This document shows, in pieces, positions 50,118-59,093 of a stretch of DNA of 64,000 nt. The position numbers were made by a program, and so were the translations under genes. The notes below the pieces were generated by a model, which worked only from the letters and a program-made list of their open reading frames with translations, ran no database searches and was not told where the DNA came from. This DNA comes from CAZXFA01 sp964640085 (lineage in GTDB: Bacteria; Actinomycetota; UBA4738; HRBIN12): positions 1 to 64,000 of the forward strand of contig CAZXFA010000004.1 in the NCBI GenBank assembly GCA_964640085.1, given 5' to 3'. Positions within the stretch are counted from its first letter, which is position 1. Each line of letters starts with the position of its first letter.

Positions 50118-51533
50118 TCAGCGCACGGCCTCTCCGATGTGATGGACCTTCAGCATGTTCGTGGTCGTCTTGCCCGCTGGCGAGGAGGCGGCCATCACGA
50201 CGGACTCACCGGGCTCGGCGAACCCGCCACCCCGCAGGCCCTCGTCCATCCCGGCGATCATCTCGTCGGTGTCCTCCGGCTCCGACATCGCGAGCGCCCG
50301 GACCCCCCACCGGAGGCCGAGGACCCGGCGCACCTGCGCCTGGGGCGCGAACGCGTAGATCGGCACCCGAGGACGCTCAGAGGAGAGCAGGGCAGCGGTC
50401 CTCCCGGTTCCGGTGAAGCAGGCGATGGCGACCACGTCCCGGTCGTCCTCCGCGATCCGGGCCGCCGCATGGGCGACGGCAGCGGCCTCGTCGGTGTGGG
50501 AGCAGGGCTCCCGACCACGGTCGAACCCGGGCGCCGAGCGCTCGGCCACCTCGGCGATCCGGACGGCTGCCGCGGCCGCCTCGATCGGGTACTCGCCGAT
50601 CGCCGTCTCGCCCGAGAGCATGATCGCGTCCGTCCCATCCAGGACCGCGTTCGCGACATCCGTGGCCTCGGCGCGCGTGGGACGCGGCGCCCGGGTCATC
50701 GACTCGAGCATCTGGGTAGCCACGATCACGGGCTTCCCGGCGGTGCGGGCCTCCCGCAGGAGCTCCTTCTGGAGGATCGGGATCTCCTCGAGCGGCAGCT
50801 CCACACCTAGGTCGCCACGGGCCACCATCACGGCGTCGGCCTGCTCGACGATCCGGGCGAAGTCGTCCACCGCCGGACGCGTCTCGATCTTGGCCACGAT
50901 CGGCACGGACCGCGACCCCATCAGCGCGCGGAGGCCGGTCAGGTCGGCCGCCGCCCGCACGAACGACTGGGCGACCAGGTCGGTCCCCGCCTCCAGCGCT
51001 CGCCCCAACGCCTCCCGGTCGCGGTCGGTGATCGCCGGCAGACCGAGCCGCTCGGCTGGCACGTTCACGCCGCCACCGGATCGCACCCCGCCCGAGCGCA
51101 CCACCTCGGTGAGGACCTGCCCGCCGTCGGTGGACACCACCGTGAGCTCGACCGCGCCGTCCGCGAGGAGGATGCGGTCCCCCGCGCGCACGTCGCGGGC
51201 GAGGCCCGGATAGGTCGTCGCCGCCCCCTCAGGGTCGCCGGGACCGCCCTCGGCGCGCAGGACGAAGCGTGAGCCGGCCTCGAGGCGCAGCGGATCGGGG
51301 TCCACGGTCCCCAGCCGGATCTTGGGCCCGGGGAGGTCGGTCATCACGGAGAGCTCGAAGTCGAGCTCGTCGGCGACCGCCCGGACGTGCCCGATCAGCT
51401 CGTCGTGCTGCTCCGGCTCCCCGTGGGACAGGTTCACGCGCAGCACGTCGGCCCCGGCCTCGGCGAGAGCTCGGACGGCCTCGCGGGTCCCGGTGGAGGG
51501 GCCCAGCGTGCAGACGAGCTTGATCCTCCGCAT
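50118..51533 (-). CDS. pyk: Pyruvate kinase
   Basis: 471 residues converting phosphoenolpyruvate and ADP to pyruvate and ATP. Seen: KLVCTLGPST, LRVNLSHGEP, AKIETRPAVDDF, the active-site signature VMVARGDLGVELPLEEIP and LDGTDAIMLSGETAIGEYP. The carboxy-terminal allosteric-type domain is present. ATG overlaps the deacetylase stop (ATGA); last gene of an eight-gene operon. Confidence 0.96.
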   Translation of the reverse strand: MRRIKLVCTLGPSTGTREAVRALAEAGADVLRVNLSHGEPEQHDELIGHVRAVADELDFELSVMTDLPGPKIRLGTVDPDPLRLEAGSRFVLRAEGGPGDPEGAATTYPGLARDVRAGDRILLADGAVELTVVSTDGGQVLTEVVRSGGVRSGGGVNVPAERLGLPAITDRDREALGRALEAGTDLVAQSFVRAAADLTGLRALMGSRSVPIVAKIETRPAVDDFARIVEQADAVMVARGDLGVELPLEEIPILQKELLREARTAGKPVIVATQMLESMTRAPRPTRAEATDVANAVLDGTDAIMLSGETAIGEYPIEAAAAAVRIAEVAERSAPGFDRGREPCSHTDEAAAVAHAAARIAEDDRDVVAIACFTGTGRTAALLSSERPRVPIYAFAPQAQVRRVLGLRWGVRALAMSEPEDTDEMIAGMDEGLRGGGFAEPGESVVMAASSPAGKTTTNMLKVHHIGEAVR

Positions 51534-52684
51534 CACGCGGCTGGGAGACCGAAGAACGGGAAGCAGGTCTGTTTCACCAGGCGGATCACGGACATCGCCT
51601 CCTCCCCCACGAGGTCCTCGCCGAACGGGGGCTCGCTGAACGTCGACGGTACCTCGCGCCGGACCTGGAACTCCACCGTTTCGATCCAGGACTCCGGCAG
51701 CTGATCCGGCAGCTCCGTGTGACACATCTCGGCGAAGTAGAGGGTCCATGCCCGGGGCACGACGGTGGCCCACTGGTACCCACCGCCACCCGTCGCCACC
51801 CAGCGACCGTCGGCCACCTCGTGGGCGAGCGCGTGCAGCGTGGCCGCCGTCTCCCTGTACGCCCGCGTGGTCAGCCGTAGGTGGGCGAGCGGATCGGAGG
51901 CGTGCGTGTCGCATCCGAGCTGGGTGACCAGCACCTTGGGACGGAACGCCCGGAGGATCGGCGGCACGATATCTCGGAACGCGGTGAGCCACGCCTCGTC
52001 GCCCGTGCTCGGCGGGAGCGGGACGTTCACCTTGGTCCCCTCGGCTCCGGCCATGCCTCGCTCGTGTACGAAGCCGGTGCCGGGGAACAGGTACTCGCCG
52101 GACTCGTGGAGGCTGATGGTGAGCACCCGAGGATCGTCGTAGAAGATCGCCTGCGGCCCGTCGCCGTGATGGACGTCGACGTCGACGTAGGCGATCGGGT
52201 GAACGCCCCGGGATACCATCCAGGCGATCGCGATCGCCGGATCGTCGTAGACGCAGAAGCCCGAGGCCCGTGCGGGCATCGCATGATGAAGGCCGCCCGC
52301 CGCGTTGAACGCGTGGTCGACCTCGCCGTCCACGACCGCACGGGCGGCCTCCAGGGAGGCGCCGACGACCGCCGCCCCGGCCTCGTGCATGTCGGGGAAG
52401 ATCGGGTTGTCCCCCGGTCCGTAGCCGAACCGCCACCAGTCGCCGTCCTCCCCGTGACCCGCGCGGCGCGTGGCCTCGATGAAGGCATCGGTGTGGACCA
52501 GGCCGAGCTCGGCGTCCGTCGCCGCCCGACACGTCAACCTGCGGACGTCCGGGCGCTCGAGCAGACCGCACGCCTCGATCAGGTCCCAGGTGAAGAGCAC
52601 CCGGTGCGGGCGGAGCGGATGCTCCGGACCGTGGTCGTAGATCCGGGCCTCGGGGCAGCGCACGAGGCCGGCCCCGCCCGTCAC
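51533..52684 (-). CDS. AcuC-like histone-deacetylase-family protein
   Basis: 383 residues. Zinc-hydrolase residues of the class I HDAC fold: AGGLHHAMPARASGFCVYDD, AYVDVDVHHGDGPQ (zinc Asp/His) and VTQLGCDTHASDPLAH. Bacterial relatives (AcuC) deacetylate acetyl-CoA synthetase; other members act on polyamines. GTG at 52684 overlaps the aminotransferase stop (GTGA). Genomic company of aminotransferases would also fit an acetylpolyamine or amino-acid amide substrate. Confidence 0.88.
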   Translation of the reverse strand: MTGGAGLVRCPEARIYDHGPEHPLRPHRVLFTWDLIEACGLLERPDVRRLTCRAATDAELGLVHTDAFIEATRRAGHGEDGDWWRFGYGPGDNPIFPDMHEAGAAVVGASLEAARAVVDGEVDHAFNAAGGLHHAMPARASGFCVYDDPAIAIAWMVSRGVHPIAYVDVDVHHGDGPQAIFYDDPRVLTISLHESGEYLFPGTGFVHERGMAGAEGTKVNVPLPPSTGDEAWLTAFRDIVPPILRAFRPKVLVTQLGCDTHASDPLAHLRLTTRAYRETAATLHALAHEVADGRWVATGGGGYQWATVVPRAWTLYFAEMCHTELPDQLPESWIETVEFQVRREVPSTFSEPPFGEDLVGEEAMSVIRLVKQTCFPFFGLPAA

Positions 52685-54000
52685 GACCCTCCGAAGACGG
52701 CCCCGATCGCCGCGGCCGTGCGCTCGACGGCGAGGTCGCACTCCTCGTCGGAGATCACGAACGGTGGCCCCAGCATCACCAGGTCGCCGTCCCGCCCGTC
52801 CACGTGTCCGGTGCTCGAGTACAGGAGCAGACCCCGCTCGCGCGCGGCCGCCACCACGCGCTCGGTGACCTGCTGCGAACGCGGGAACGGCGCCTTCGAG
52901 CCACGATCGGCCACCAGCTCCACACCGACCATCAGCCCCACCCCCCGCACGTCGCCCACGGTGGGCGCCGTCGTCAGCGCCGCCCGCAGCTCCTCGAGGA
53001 GCCGCTTGCCTCGACTGGCGCCCGCCTCCACCAGGTCGTCTTGCCGCAGACGACGGAGGGTCGCGTGCGCGACCGCCGCGCCGACGCCGTTGTGGGACCA
53101 GGTGAACCCGTGGACGAACCCCGTGGGACGCACCGTCTCGAACACCTCGGCGGAGCAGGCCGCGAACCCGAACGGCCAGTACCCGCTGGTGGAGCCCTTC
53201 CCGGCGGTGAGCACGTCCGCCTGCACCCCCCAGTGGTCCAGCCCGAACCATCGCCCGGTCCGACCGAAGCCCGTCATCACTTCGTCGGCGATGAGCAGCA
53301 CACCGTGCCGCCGACACACCTCGACCACCGCGGGCCAGTAGTCGTCGGGCGGCACCGCCGCGGCCAGCGTTGCCCCGCCCACCGGCTCCGCGATGAAGGC
53401 AGCGACGTTCTCCGGCCCGAGCCCGCGGATCAGCGCGTCAAGCGCGTCCGCGTGCCAGACGCCACACCCGTTCGGGTGACCGGGGCTCGGACACCGGTAC
53501 TCGTCCACGGCCTCGATCTGTCGGAAGCGCCCCAGCCACGGCTCGTACGGTGTCTTCAGCGTCCGCTTCCCTCCCGCGTCGAGCGCCCCCAGGGTGTTCC
53601 CGTGATACGAGGACACGCGTCCGATCACCAGGGTCCGGCTCGGCTCGCCGCGGGCCAGGTGGAAGGAGCGCACGAGCTTGAGCGCCGTCTCGACCGCCTC
53701 GCTGCCGCCTGAGACCGGATAGAGCCTCGCATCGCGCACCGGCAGGACTGAGGCCATGTCGTCCGCGTAGGCCTCGAGCGCCTCTGTCGTGAACATCGTG
53801 CCGTGCACGTACTGCACGCGGGCGGCCTGCTCCGCCATCGCGTGCAGCAGGGAAGGATCGCCGTGCCCAACGTTCACCACGATCGCGCCCCCGGCCCCGT
53901 CCAGGTACCGACGGCCCTGCGCATCCTCGATCCAGACCCCCTCGGCCCGGGCGGCCCGGGGGAGCTCGCGCGTCAGCACCCGGTGGAAGACGTGGCTCAT
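52681..54000 (-). CDS. Class III PLP-dependent aminotransferase
   Basis: 439 residues. GGSEAVETALKLVRS (cofactor phosphate), SYHGNTLGAL, LLIADEVMTGFGRTG (PLP Asp) and the Schiff-base Lys in LTAGKGSTSGYWPFG. Resembles omega-amino-acid or acetylornithine-type enzymes; donor and acceptor cannot be fixed. ATG at 54000, 17 bases after the CoA-transferase gene. Confidence 0.9.
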   Translation of the reverse strand: MSHVFHRVLTRELPRAARAEGVWIEDAQGRRYLDGAGGAIVVNVGHGDPSLLHAMAEQAARVQYVHGTMFTTEALEAYADDMASVLPVRDARLYPVSGGSEAVETALKLVRSFHLARGEPSRTLVIGRVSSYHGNTLGALDAGGKRTLKTPYEPWLGRFRQIEAVDEYRCPSPGHPNGCGVWHADALDALIRGLGPENVAAFIAEPVGGATLAAAVPPDDYWPAVVEVCRRHGVLLIADEVMTGFGRTGRWFGLDHWGVQADVLTAGKGSTSGYWPFGFAACSAEVFETVRPTGFVHGFTWSHNGVGAAVAHATLRRLRQDDLVEAGASRGKRLLEELRAALTTAPTVGDVRGVGLMVGVELVADRGSKAPFPRSQQVTERVVAAARERGLLLYSSTGHVDGRDGDLVMLGPPFVISDEECDLAVERTAAAIGAVFGGS

Positions 54001-54016
54001 CGGCGCCCCGATCGGC

Positions 54017-54778
54017 TCACGACGTGTGGACGCCCTCGGGATCGAGTTCCTCACGGATCAGTCGGAGCTCCTCCTCGGTGGGCGGCGGCGTCTCCCCGAT
54101 GTCGGGCGACACCTTCGGGTCCCACCCCATGTTCTCCTTCACCTGCTCGATCGGGACGCCCGGATGCAGCGTGAGCAGCGTCATCTCGCCGGTCGCCTCG
54201 TCGAACCCGTAGGTCCCCAGGTCGGTCACGACGCTCGTGGGGCCGCTGCCGAACCACCCGCGGGCGCGGTCGTGCTCTTGGTCGCCCGAGTGGCCGGGCG
54301 ACGTCCGGAAGTGGAGCTGCTCGACGAACGAGCGCTGGGCCTGTCGCATGATCACCAGCACCTTCCGGGCGTGGATCGCGATCTCGCAGGCGCCGCCCGA
54401 CCCCGGGAGGCGCACCTTCGGCTGCGTATAGTCGCCGATCACGGTGGTGTTGAGGTTCCCGAACCGATCGATCTGCGCCCCGCCGAGGAACGCCGCGTCC
54501 ACCAACCCGGCCTGGAGGTAGAACGCGAACAGCTCGAACATCGAGGTCACCGCGGTGGAGCCCGAGACCAGGGTCGGGTCGCCGATCGATAGCGGGAGCC
54601 GCGCGGGGCGGGCGCCGAACACGCCGGACTCGTAGACGAGCTGGAGGTCGGGGGCCGCGGTCCGCTGCGCGAGGTTGCAGACGATGTTCGGCAGACCGAC
54701 CCCCACGAAGCACACGCGCTCGCCCGCCAGCGTCCGGGCGCTGGCCGCGATCATCATCTCGTTCTTCGTGTAGGTCAC
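54017..54778 (-). CDS. CoA transferase, beta subunit (glutaconate/IpdB family)
   Basis: 253 residues of family I CoA transferase. LQLVYESGVFGARP contains the ESG-type motif with the candidate catalytic Glu; FLGGAQIDRFGNLNTTVIGD is also typical. A long carboxy tail (DIGETPPPTEEELRLIREEL) ends the protein. GTG overlaps the alpha-subunit stop (GTGA). IpdAB acts in steroid-ring breakdown in actinobacteria; no other steroid gene is here, so the substrate is open. Confidence 0.88.
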   Translation of the reverse strand: MTYTKNEMMIAASARTLAGERVCFVGVGLPNIVCNLAQRTAAPDLQLVYESGVFGARPARLPLSIGDPTLVSGSTAVTSMFELFAFYLQAGLVDAAFLGGAQIDRFGNLNTTVIGDYTQPKVRLPGSGGACEIAIHARKVLVIMRQAQRSFVEQLHFRTSPGHSGDQEHDRARGWFGSGPTSVVTDLGTYGFDEATGEMTLLTLHPGVPIEQVKENMGWDPKVSPDIGETPPPTEEELRLIREELDPEGVHTS

Positions 54779-55689
54779 GAGTAATCCCCGTAGTTGACCT
54801 GCCCCGAGAGGCGCTCCCCCGGCCGCAGGCGCTCCCATCGCTCGGCGCCCATCTTCTCCACGTACTCGGCGTGGGTCTCGAGCCCGTACACCCACTCCTT
54901 CAACCACCCGTCCAGCGTCTCCGGATCCTTCGAGATGGCCTCCCACTCCAGGTAGAAGGCGTTGTCGCGGTCGTAGTAGCCCTGCGCGTAGCTCGGGTGA
55001 CACCCGAACGGCTCCTGCACCACCGCGTCCACCACGATCCCCGGGATCACGGTGCGGTTCGGATCGGCGCGGACCGTCTCCCCGGAAACGACCTCCTCGC
55101 ACACGACGATCACGCGCTCGGCGGCGAATGCCGCCTCTTTCTGACATCCGAGCAGCCCCCAGATCTGCGTGTCCCCATGCTGGGTGGCCCGCTGGGCATG
55201 GACGATCGTCACGTCCGGACGCAGCGGCGGGACCACGAACACCTCGGTCCCGTCGTACGGGGAGCGCATCGGGACGATGTTCGGGTTCACGCTCGGGATG
55301 TCGCTCTCGTAGTAGCTCCGGATCGGGAAGAACGGCAGGTTCGCGGCGCCGGCCGCGTACCGGCAAACCATCCCGAAGTGCGAGTACTCCTCGAGCTCCA
55401 GCGGTTCCGGGTCCTGCTGCTCGACCCGGCGGCGCACCGAGTGCAAGTGCCCCACCCCCGGGTTCCCCAGCCAGCTGAAGATCAGCTTCCGAGCTACCCC
55501 CGCGCCGATCATCTGGTCGTAGATCACGTCGGGCGTCATCCGGGCGAGCGTGAGGTCCCGCCGACCCTGGCGGATGATCTCGTGACCGGCCGCGAAACAG
55601 ATCAGGTGCGTGAATCCCTCGATCGCCACGGTATCGCCGTCGCGGACCAGCTCCGCGACCGCCTCGCGCATCGACGCGAGCTTGCTCAT
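54775..55689 (-). CDS. CoA transferase, alpha subunit (glutaconate/IpdA family)
   Basis: 304 residues: DGDTVAIEGFTHLICFAAGH at the amino end and VTIVHAQRATQHGDTQIWG are family hallmarks. Pairs with the overlapping beta subunit downstream. ATG overlaps the VOC-protein stop (ATGA). Function as for the beta subunit. Confidence 0.88.
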   Translation of the reverse strand: MSKLASMREAVAELVRDGDTVAIEGFTHLICFAAGHEIIRQGRRDLTLARMTPDVIYDQMIGAGVARKLIFSWLGNPGVGHLHSVRRRVEQQDPEPLELEEYSHFGMVCRYAAGAANLPFFPIRSYYESDIPSVNPNIVPMRSPYDGTEVFVVPPLRPDVTIVHAQRATQHGDTQIWGLLGCQKEAAFAAERVIVVCEEVVSGETVRADPNRTVIPGIVVDAVVQEPFGCHPSYAQGYYDRDNAFYLEWEAISKDPETLDGWLKEWVYGLETHAEYVEKMGAERWERLRPGERLSGQVNYGDYS

Positions 55690-56051
55690 GGGCTCCAGCC
55701 GTCCTCGGGTCCCCGGAGCACGCAGAACTCGTTCCCCTCGGGGTCCTGCATCACGGTCCAGAAGCTGCCGCCCTCCTCGACGTACCGGAGCTCGGTGGCG
55801 CCTAGACCCTTCAGGCGCTCCACCTCCGGGGCCATGGCGTCGGTCGGTCGGAGGTCCAAGTGCATCCGGTTCTTGACGCTCTTGGGCTCCGGGACCACCT
55901 GGAAGTAGATCGGGATCCCGCCCTCGCCGGAGATGTAGACACCGTCTTCCTCGGCGTCCTCGACCCGCATCCCAAGGGCCTGGCACCAGAAGTCGGCCAG
56001 CGCCTGCGCGTCGGCGCAGTCGACCGTGAGCGTGTCGATGGTCGATGCCAC
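55686..56051 (-). CDS. VOC/glyoxalase-family protein
   Basis: 121 residues of the vicinal-oxygen-chelate fold in its paired beta-alpha-beta-beta-beta form: ALADFWCQALGMRVE, NRMHLDLRPTDA (metal His) and VMQDPEGNEFCVL (metal Glu). Resembles the glyoxalase-like group common in actinobacteria; substrate unknown. GTG start, ten bases after the aminotransferase gene. Confidence 0.85.
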   Translation of the reverse strand: MASTIDTLTVDCADAQALADFWCQALGMRVEDAEEDGVYISGEGGIPIYFQVVPEPKSVKNRMHLDLRPTDAMAPEVERLKGLGATELRYVEEGGSFWTVMQDPEGNEFCVLRGPEDGWSP

Positions 56052-56061
56052 GACCGACCCC

Positions 56062-57387
56062 TCAGGAGCCCGTCTCGACCTCGGCGACGGCCTCCTCGAA
56101 GATCTCCAGGGCCGTCTCCGCCTGATCGCGTCGGAACACGAGCGGCGGGGACATGCGGATCACTTCGTCGCCGCACCCCAGGACAAGCAGTCCGCGACGG
56201 AACGCCGCATCCTCCACGGCGACCATGTGGTCGTGGTCGGGGAACCGGATCCCGACCATCAGCCCGAGCCCCCGGACCTCCTGGATCGAGGGATGCCGTG
56301 CCGCCAGACCGCGGAGTCCTTCCATCAGGAACGCACCGACCTCGGCCGCGTTGGCCATCAGGCCGCCCCGGACCAGATCGATCGTGACCAGCGCCGCCGC
56401 GCAGGCGAGAGGGTTCCCACCGTAGGTGGACCCGTGCGCGCCGGGCTCCCAGACCATCAGGTCGTCCCGGGCGATCATCGCTCCGAGGGGGACACCGCTC
56501 GCGATCCCCTTCCCCGCGAGCACGATGTCCGGCTCCACCCCGAAGTGCTGCATCGCCCACATCTTCCCCGTCCGGCCCACCCCGCTCTGCACCTCGTCGG
56601 CCACGAGCAGGATCCCGTGCCGATCGCAGATCTCGCGCAGATACGCGAGCCATCCGTCCGGCGGGACCACGTAGCCGCCCTCGCCCTGGAGGGGCTCGAC
56701 GAAGATCGCCGCCACCTCGTGCGGCGAGACGATCCGCTTGAACAGCACCTTCTCCAGGTGGTCGAAGTCCCCGAAGAACGAGTGGTACACAGCCGGCAGG
56801 AGCGGTCCGAAGTTGGTGCGGTACAGGGCCTTGCTCGCCGTGAGCGACACGCTGCCGTACGAGCGTCCATGGAACGCGCCGTACATCGCGATCACGTACT
56901 GCCGGCCCGTCACGTACCGAACCAGCTTCAGCGCCGCCTCGACGGCCTCGGTACCGGAGTTGGTGAGGAAGCTCCGGGCGTCCTGGCGCATCGGCGCGAT
57001 CAGGTCCAGCTGTTCACAGACGTCGGCGTAGATGGGGAGGAAGAAGTCGCTGGCCGAATAGTGAAGGAGTTGTGCCGCCTGGCCTTGAACGGCCTCCACG
57101 ACCGCAGGGTGCGAGTGGCCGGTCGAGGCGACCGCGATCCCGGCGTTCAGGTCCAGGAACAGGTTGCCGTCCACATCCTCGATCACCGATCCGCTGCCCC
57201 GGCGCGGCACGAGCGGGTAGGCGCGTGGGAGCGAGGGGCTGGTGACCCGGCGATCGAGCTCGATCCGGGCCAGCGCCTCGGGTCCCGGTACGGTCGTGAT
57301 CAGCCGAGGCGCTGGAGCCTCGGCCAGATCGCCGGTATCGGCGCGCTCCTCGCGAGCATCTCGCTGCTCGAGGGCCTCTGCGCTCAC
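56062..57387 (-). CDS. Class III PLP-dependent aminotransferase (GabT-like)
   Basis: 441 residues. NLFLDLNAGIAVASTGHSHP, LTNSGTEAVEAALKLVRYVT, LLVADEVQSGVGRTGKMWA and Lys in VLAGKGIASGVPLGA. Overall pattern is closest to 4-aminobutyrate/omega-amino-acid aminotransferases. GTG overlaps the P5C dehydrogenase stop. Beside a glutamate-semialdehyde-forming enzyme it may transfer amino groups to 2-oxoglutarate. Confidence 0.9.
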   Translation of the reverse strand: MSAEALEQRDAREERADTGDLAEAPAPRLITTVPGPEALARIELDRRVTSPSLPRAYPLVPRRGSGSVIEDVDGNLFLDLNAGIAVASTGHSHPAVVEAVQGQAAQLLHYSASDFFLPIYADVCEQLDLIAPMRQDARSFLTNSGTEAVEAALKLVRYVTGRQYVIAMYGAFHGRSYGSVSLTASKALYRTNFGPLLPAVYHSFFGDFDHLEKVLFKRIVSPHEVAAIFVEPLQGEGGYVVPPDGWLAYLREICDRHGILLVADEVQSGVGRTGKMWAMQHFGVEPDIVLAGKGIASGVPLGAMIARDDLMVWEPGAHGSTYGGNPLACAAALVTIDLVRGGLMANAAEVGAFLMEGLRGLAARHPSIQEVRGLGLMVGIRFPDHDHMVAVEDAAFRRGLLVLGCGDEVIRMSPPLVFRRDQAETALEIFEEAVAEVETGS

Positions 57388-58949
57388 TCCTCGATCACCG
57401 TCCGCGACTGCTCGCGCAGGTACTGCTGCACGTAGTACGGGCCGCCTCCGGCCTTGCCGCTCGTCCCCGAGCCCTTCCAGCCACCGAAGGGCTGGACGCC
57501 GGGCCAGGCGCCGGTGGTCGCCCCGGCGCGTCGGTTCACGTACACGACGCCGGCCTCGATCGAGTCGAGCCACGTCCGGATCTCCGCCTCATCCTCGCTG
57601 TAGAAGCCGGCCGTGAGCCCGTACTCGGTGTCGTTGGCCATCCGGATCGCCCCGTCGAGGTCGTCGTAGGGTGCGACGGCCACCAGAGGCACGAACAGCT
57701 CCCGCTTCCAGATCCAGGAGTCCGGCGGGGCCTCCACGATGGTGGGTTCGACGAACGTCCCCGTGGCGAGCCCGCCCTCGCTCAGTCGCTCCCCGCCGGT
57801 GATCACGGTCCCGTTCTTCCTGGCCTCCTCCACCGCCTCCTCGAAGGTGGCCACGGCGTTGTCGTCGATCACCGGCCCCAGGTACACGTCCCGCTCCAGC
57901 GGGTCTCCGACCCGGATCTTCTCGGTCTTCTCCTTCAGCGTCCGGACGAACCCGTCGTAGACGGACCGATGCACGTAGACCCGCGAGCACGCCGAGCACT
58001 TCTGGCCGCCGAACCCGAACCCCGAGCGCAGCACGCCGTCGGTCGCCTTGTCCAGATCCGCCTTGTCGCTCACGATCGTCGGGTTCTTCCCGCCCATCTC
58101 GCAGATCACGGGCTTCGGGTAGTCCTTGGCGAAGGTCTTGTAGATCCCCATCCCGACCTCGTAGGAGCCGGTGAACGTGATCCCGGCGACGTCGGGATGG
58201 TTCACGATCTCGTCACCGACGACCGAGCCGCGACCCGAGAGGTAGTGGAAGACGCCCTTCGGGACGCCGGCGGCCATGTAGATCTCGTACAGCCTCAGCC
58301 CGGTGAACACACCCATGTGCGCGGGCTTGAACACCACGCAGTTGCCGGCCACCAGGGCCCCCGAGGATGGACCGGCCGCCAGGGCCATCGGGAAGTTGAA
58401 CGGGCTGATGACGGCCCATACGCCGAAGGGACGCAGCACGTCGTAGTACTCGCCCGGGGACCCGAGGGACTGCATCGGCCTGGTGAAGCCGTCGTTCTTC
58501 TCCATCTCGTTGGCGTTCCAGCGCAGCAGATCCGCGGACTCCTCCACGTCGCCGAGGGCCTCCAGCCGATTCTTGCCGACCTCCATCGCCATCAGCGCCG
58601 CCAGTTCGTTCCGCTGCTCGGTCAGCAGGTCCGCAGCCTTGCGGACGATCGCAACCCTCTCTTGCCAGGGGCGGTTGGCCCAGTCGGGGAAGGCGGCCTT
58701 GGCGGCGGCGACGGCGTCGCGGACGTCCTCCCGCGCGGCCTGGGCGAACTCTCCGATCAGCGCTCCGTCGCTCGGCGAGCGCGCCTCCGAGTAGCCGGAG
58801 CCCTCGCGGGCCTCGCCGTCCACGTAGAAGGGATGCTTCCGCCCGAGCCAGGACCGGGCCACCTCGATGCCTTCGTCGTAGAGCCGGTGGAGCTCCTCGT
58901 TGTCGGCCGACATCGTCGCGTAGGTGATGCGGAAACCCTGCTCAGCCAT
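57384..58949 (-). CDS. 1-pyrroline-5-carboxylate (glutamate semialdehyde) dehydrogenase
   Basis: 521 residues. NAD-dependent aldehyde dehydrogenase fold of RocA type: WAVISPFNFPMALAAG, ITFTGSYEVGM, general base Glu in ICEMGGKNPT and catalytic Cys in GFGFGGQKCSACSRVYV. Oxidises P5C/glutamate semialdehyde to glutamate, the second step of proline breakdown; proline dehydrogenase is at 60878-61798. ATG at 58949 chosen for GGGGAGG eight bases upstream. First gene of the operon down to pyk. Confidence 0.93.
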   Translation of the reverse strand: MAEQGFRITYATMSADNEELHRLYDEGIEVARSWLGRKHPFYVDGEAREGSGYSEARSPSDGALIGEFAQAAREDVRDAVAAAKAAFPDWANRPWQERVAIVRKAADLLTEQRNELAALMAMEVGKNRLEALGDVEESADLLRWNANEMEKNDGFTRPMQSLGSPGEYYDVLRPFGVWAVISPFNFPMALAAGPSSGALVAGNCVVFKPAHMGVFTGLRLYEIYMAAGVPKGVFHYLSGRGSVVGDEIVNHPDVAGITFTGSYEVGMGIYKTFAKDYPKPVICEMGGKNPTIVSDKADLDKATDGVLRSGFGFGGQKCSACSRVYVHRSVYDGFVRTLKEKTEKIRVGDPLERDVYLGPVIDDNAVATFEEAVEEARKNGTVITGGERLSEGGLATGTFVEPTIVEAPPDSWIWKRELFVPLVAVAPYDDLDGAIRMANDTEYGLTAGFYSEDEAEIRTWLDSIEAGVVYVNRRAGATTGAWPGVQPFGGWKGSGTSGKAGGGPYYVQQYLREQSRTVIEE

Positions 58950-59093
58950 CGAGTCGCCTCCCCTGCGTACCTCCAGCTTGACCAACGCTCATCGTAGCCG
59001 GACGGCCGAAGGTCCCCCAAGTCCCGTGACCGGTTCAACTGACCGCCGGATAGTCTCGAAACCGCCCGGTGGGGGGCGTATCATCGGCCTCCC

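Noticed and set aside
54001..54054. Upstream ATG extension of the class III aminotransferase
   Set aside because: It would overlap the end of the CoA-transferase gene and adds a basic leader without homology; the ATG at 54000 is a better start.
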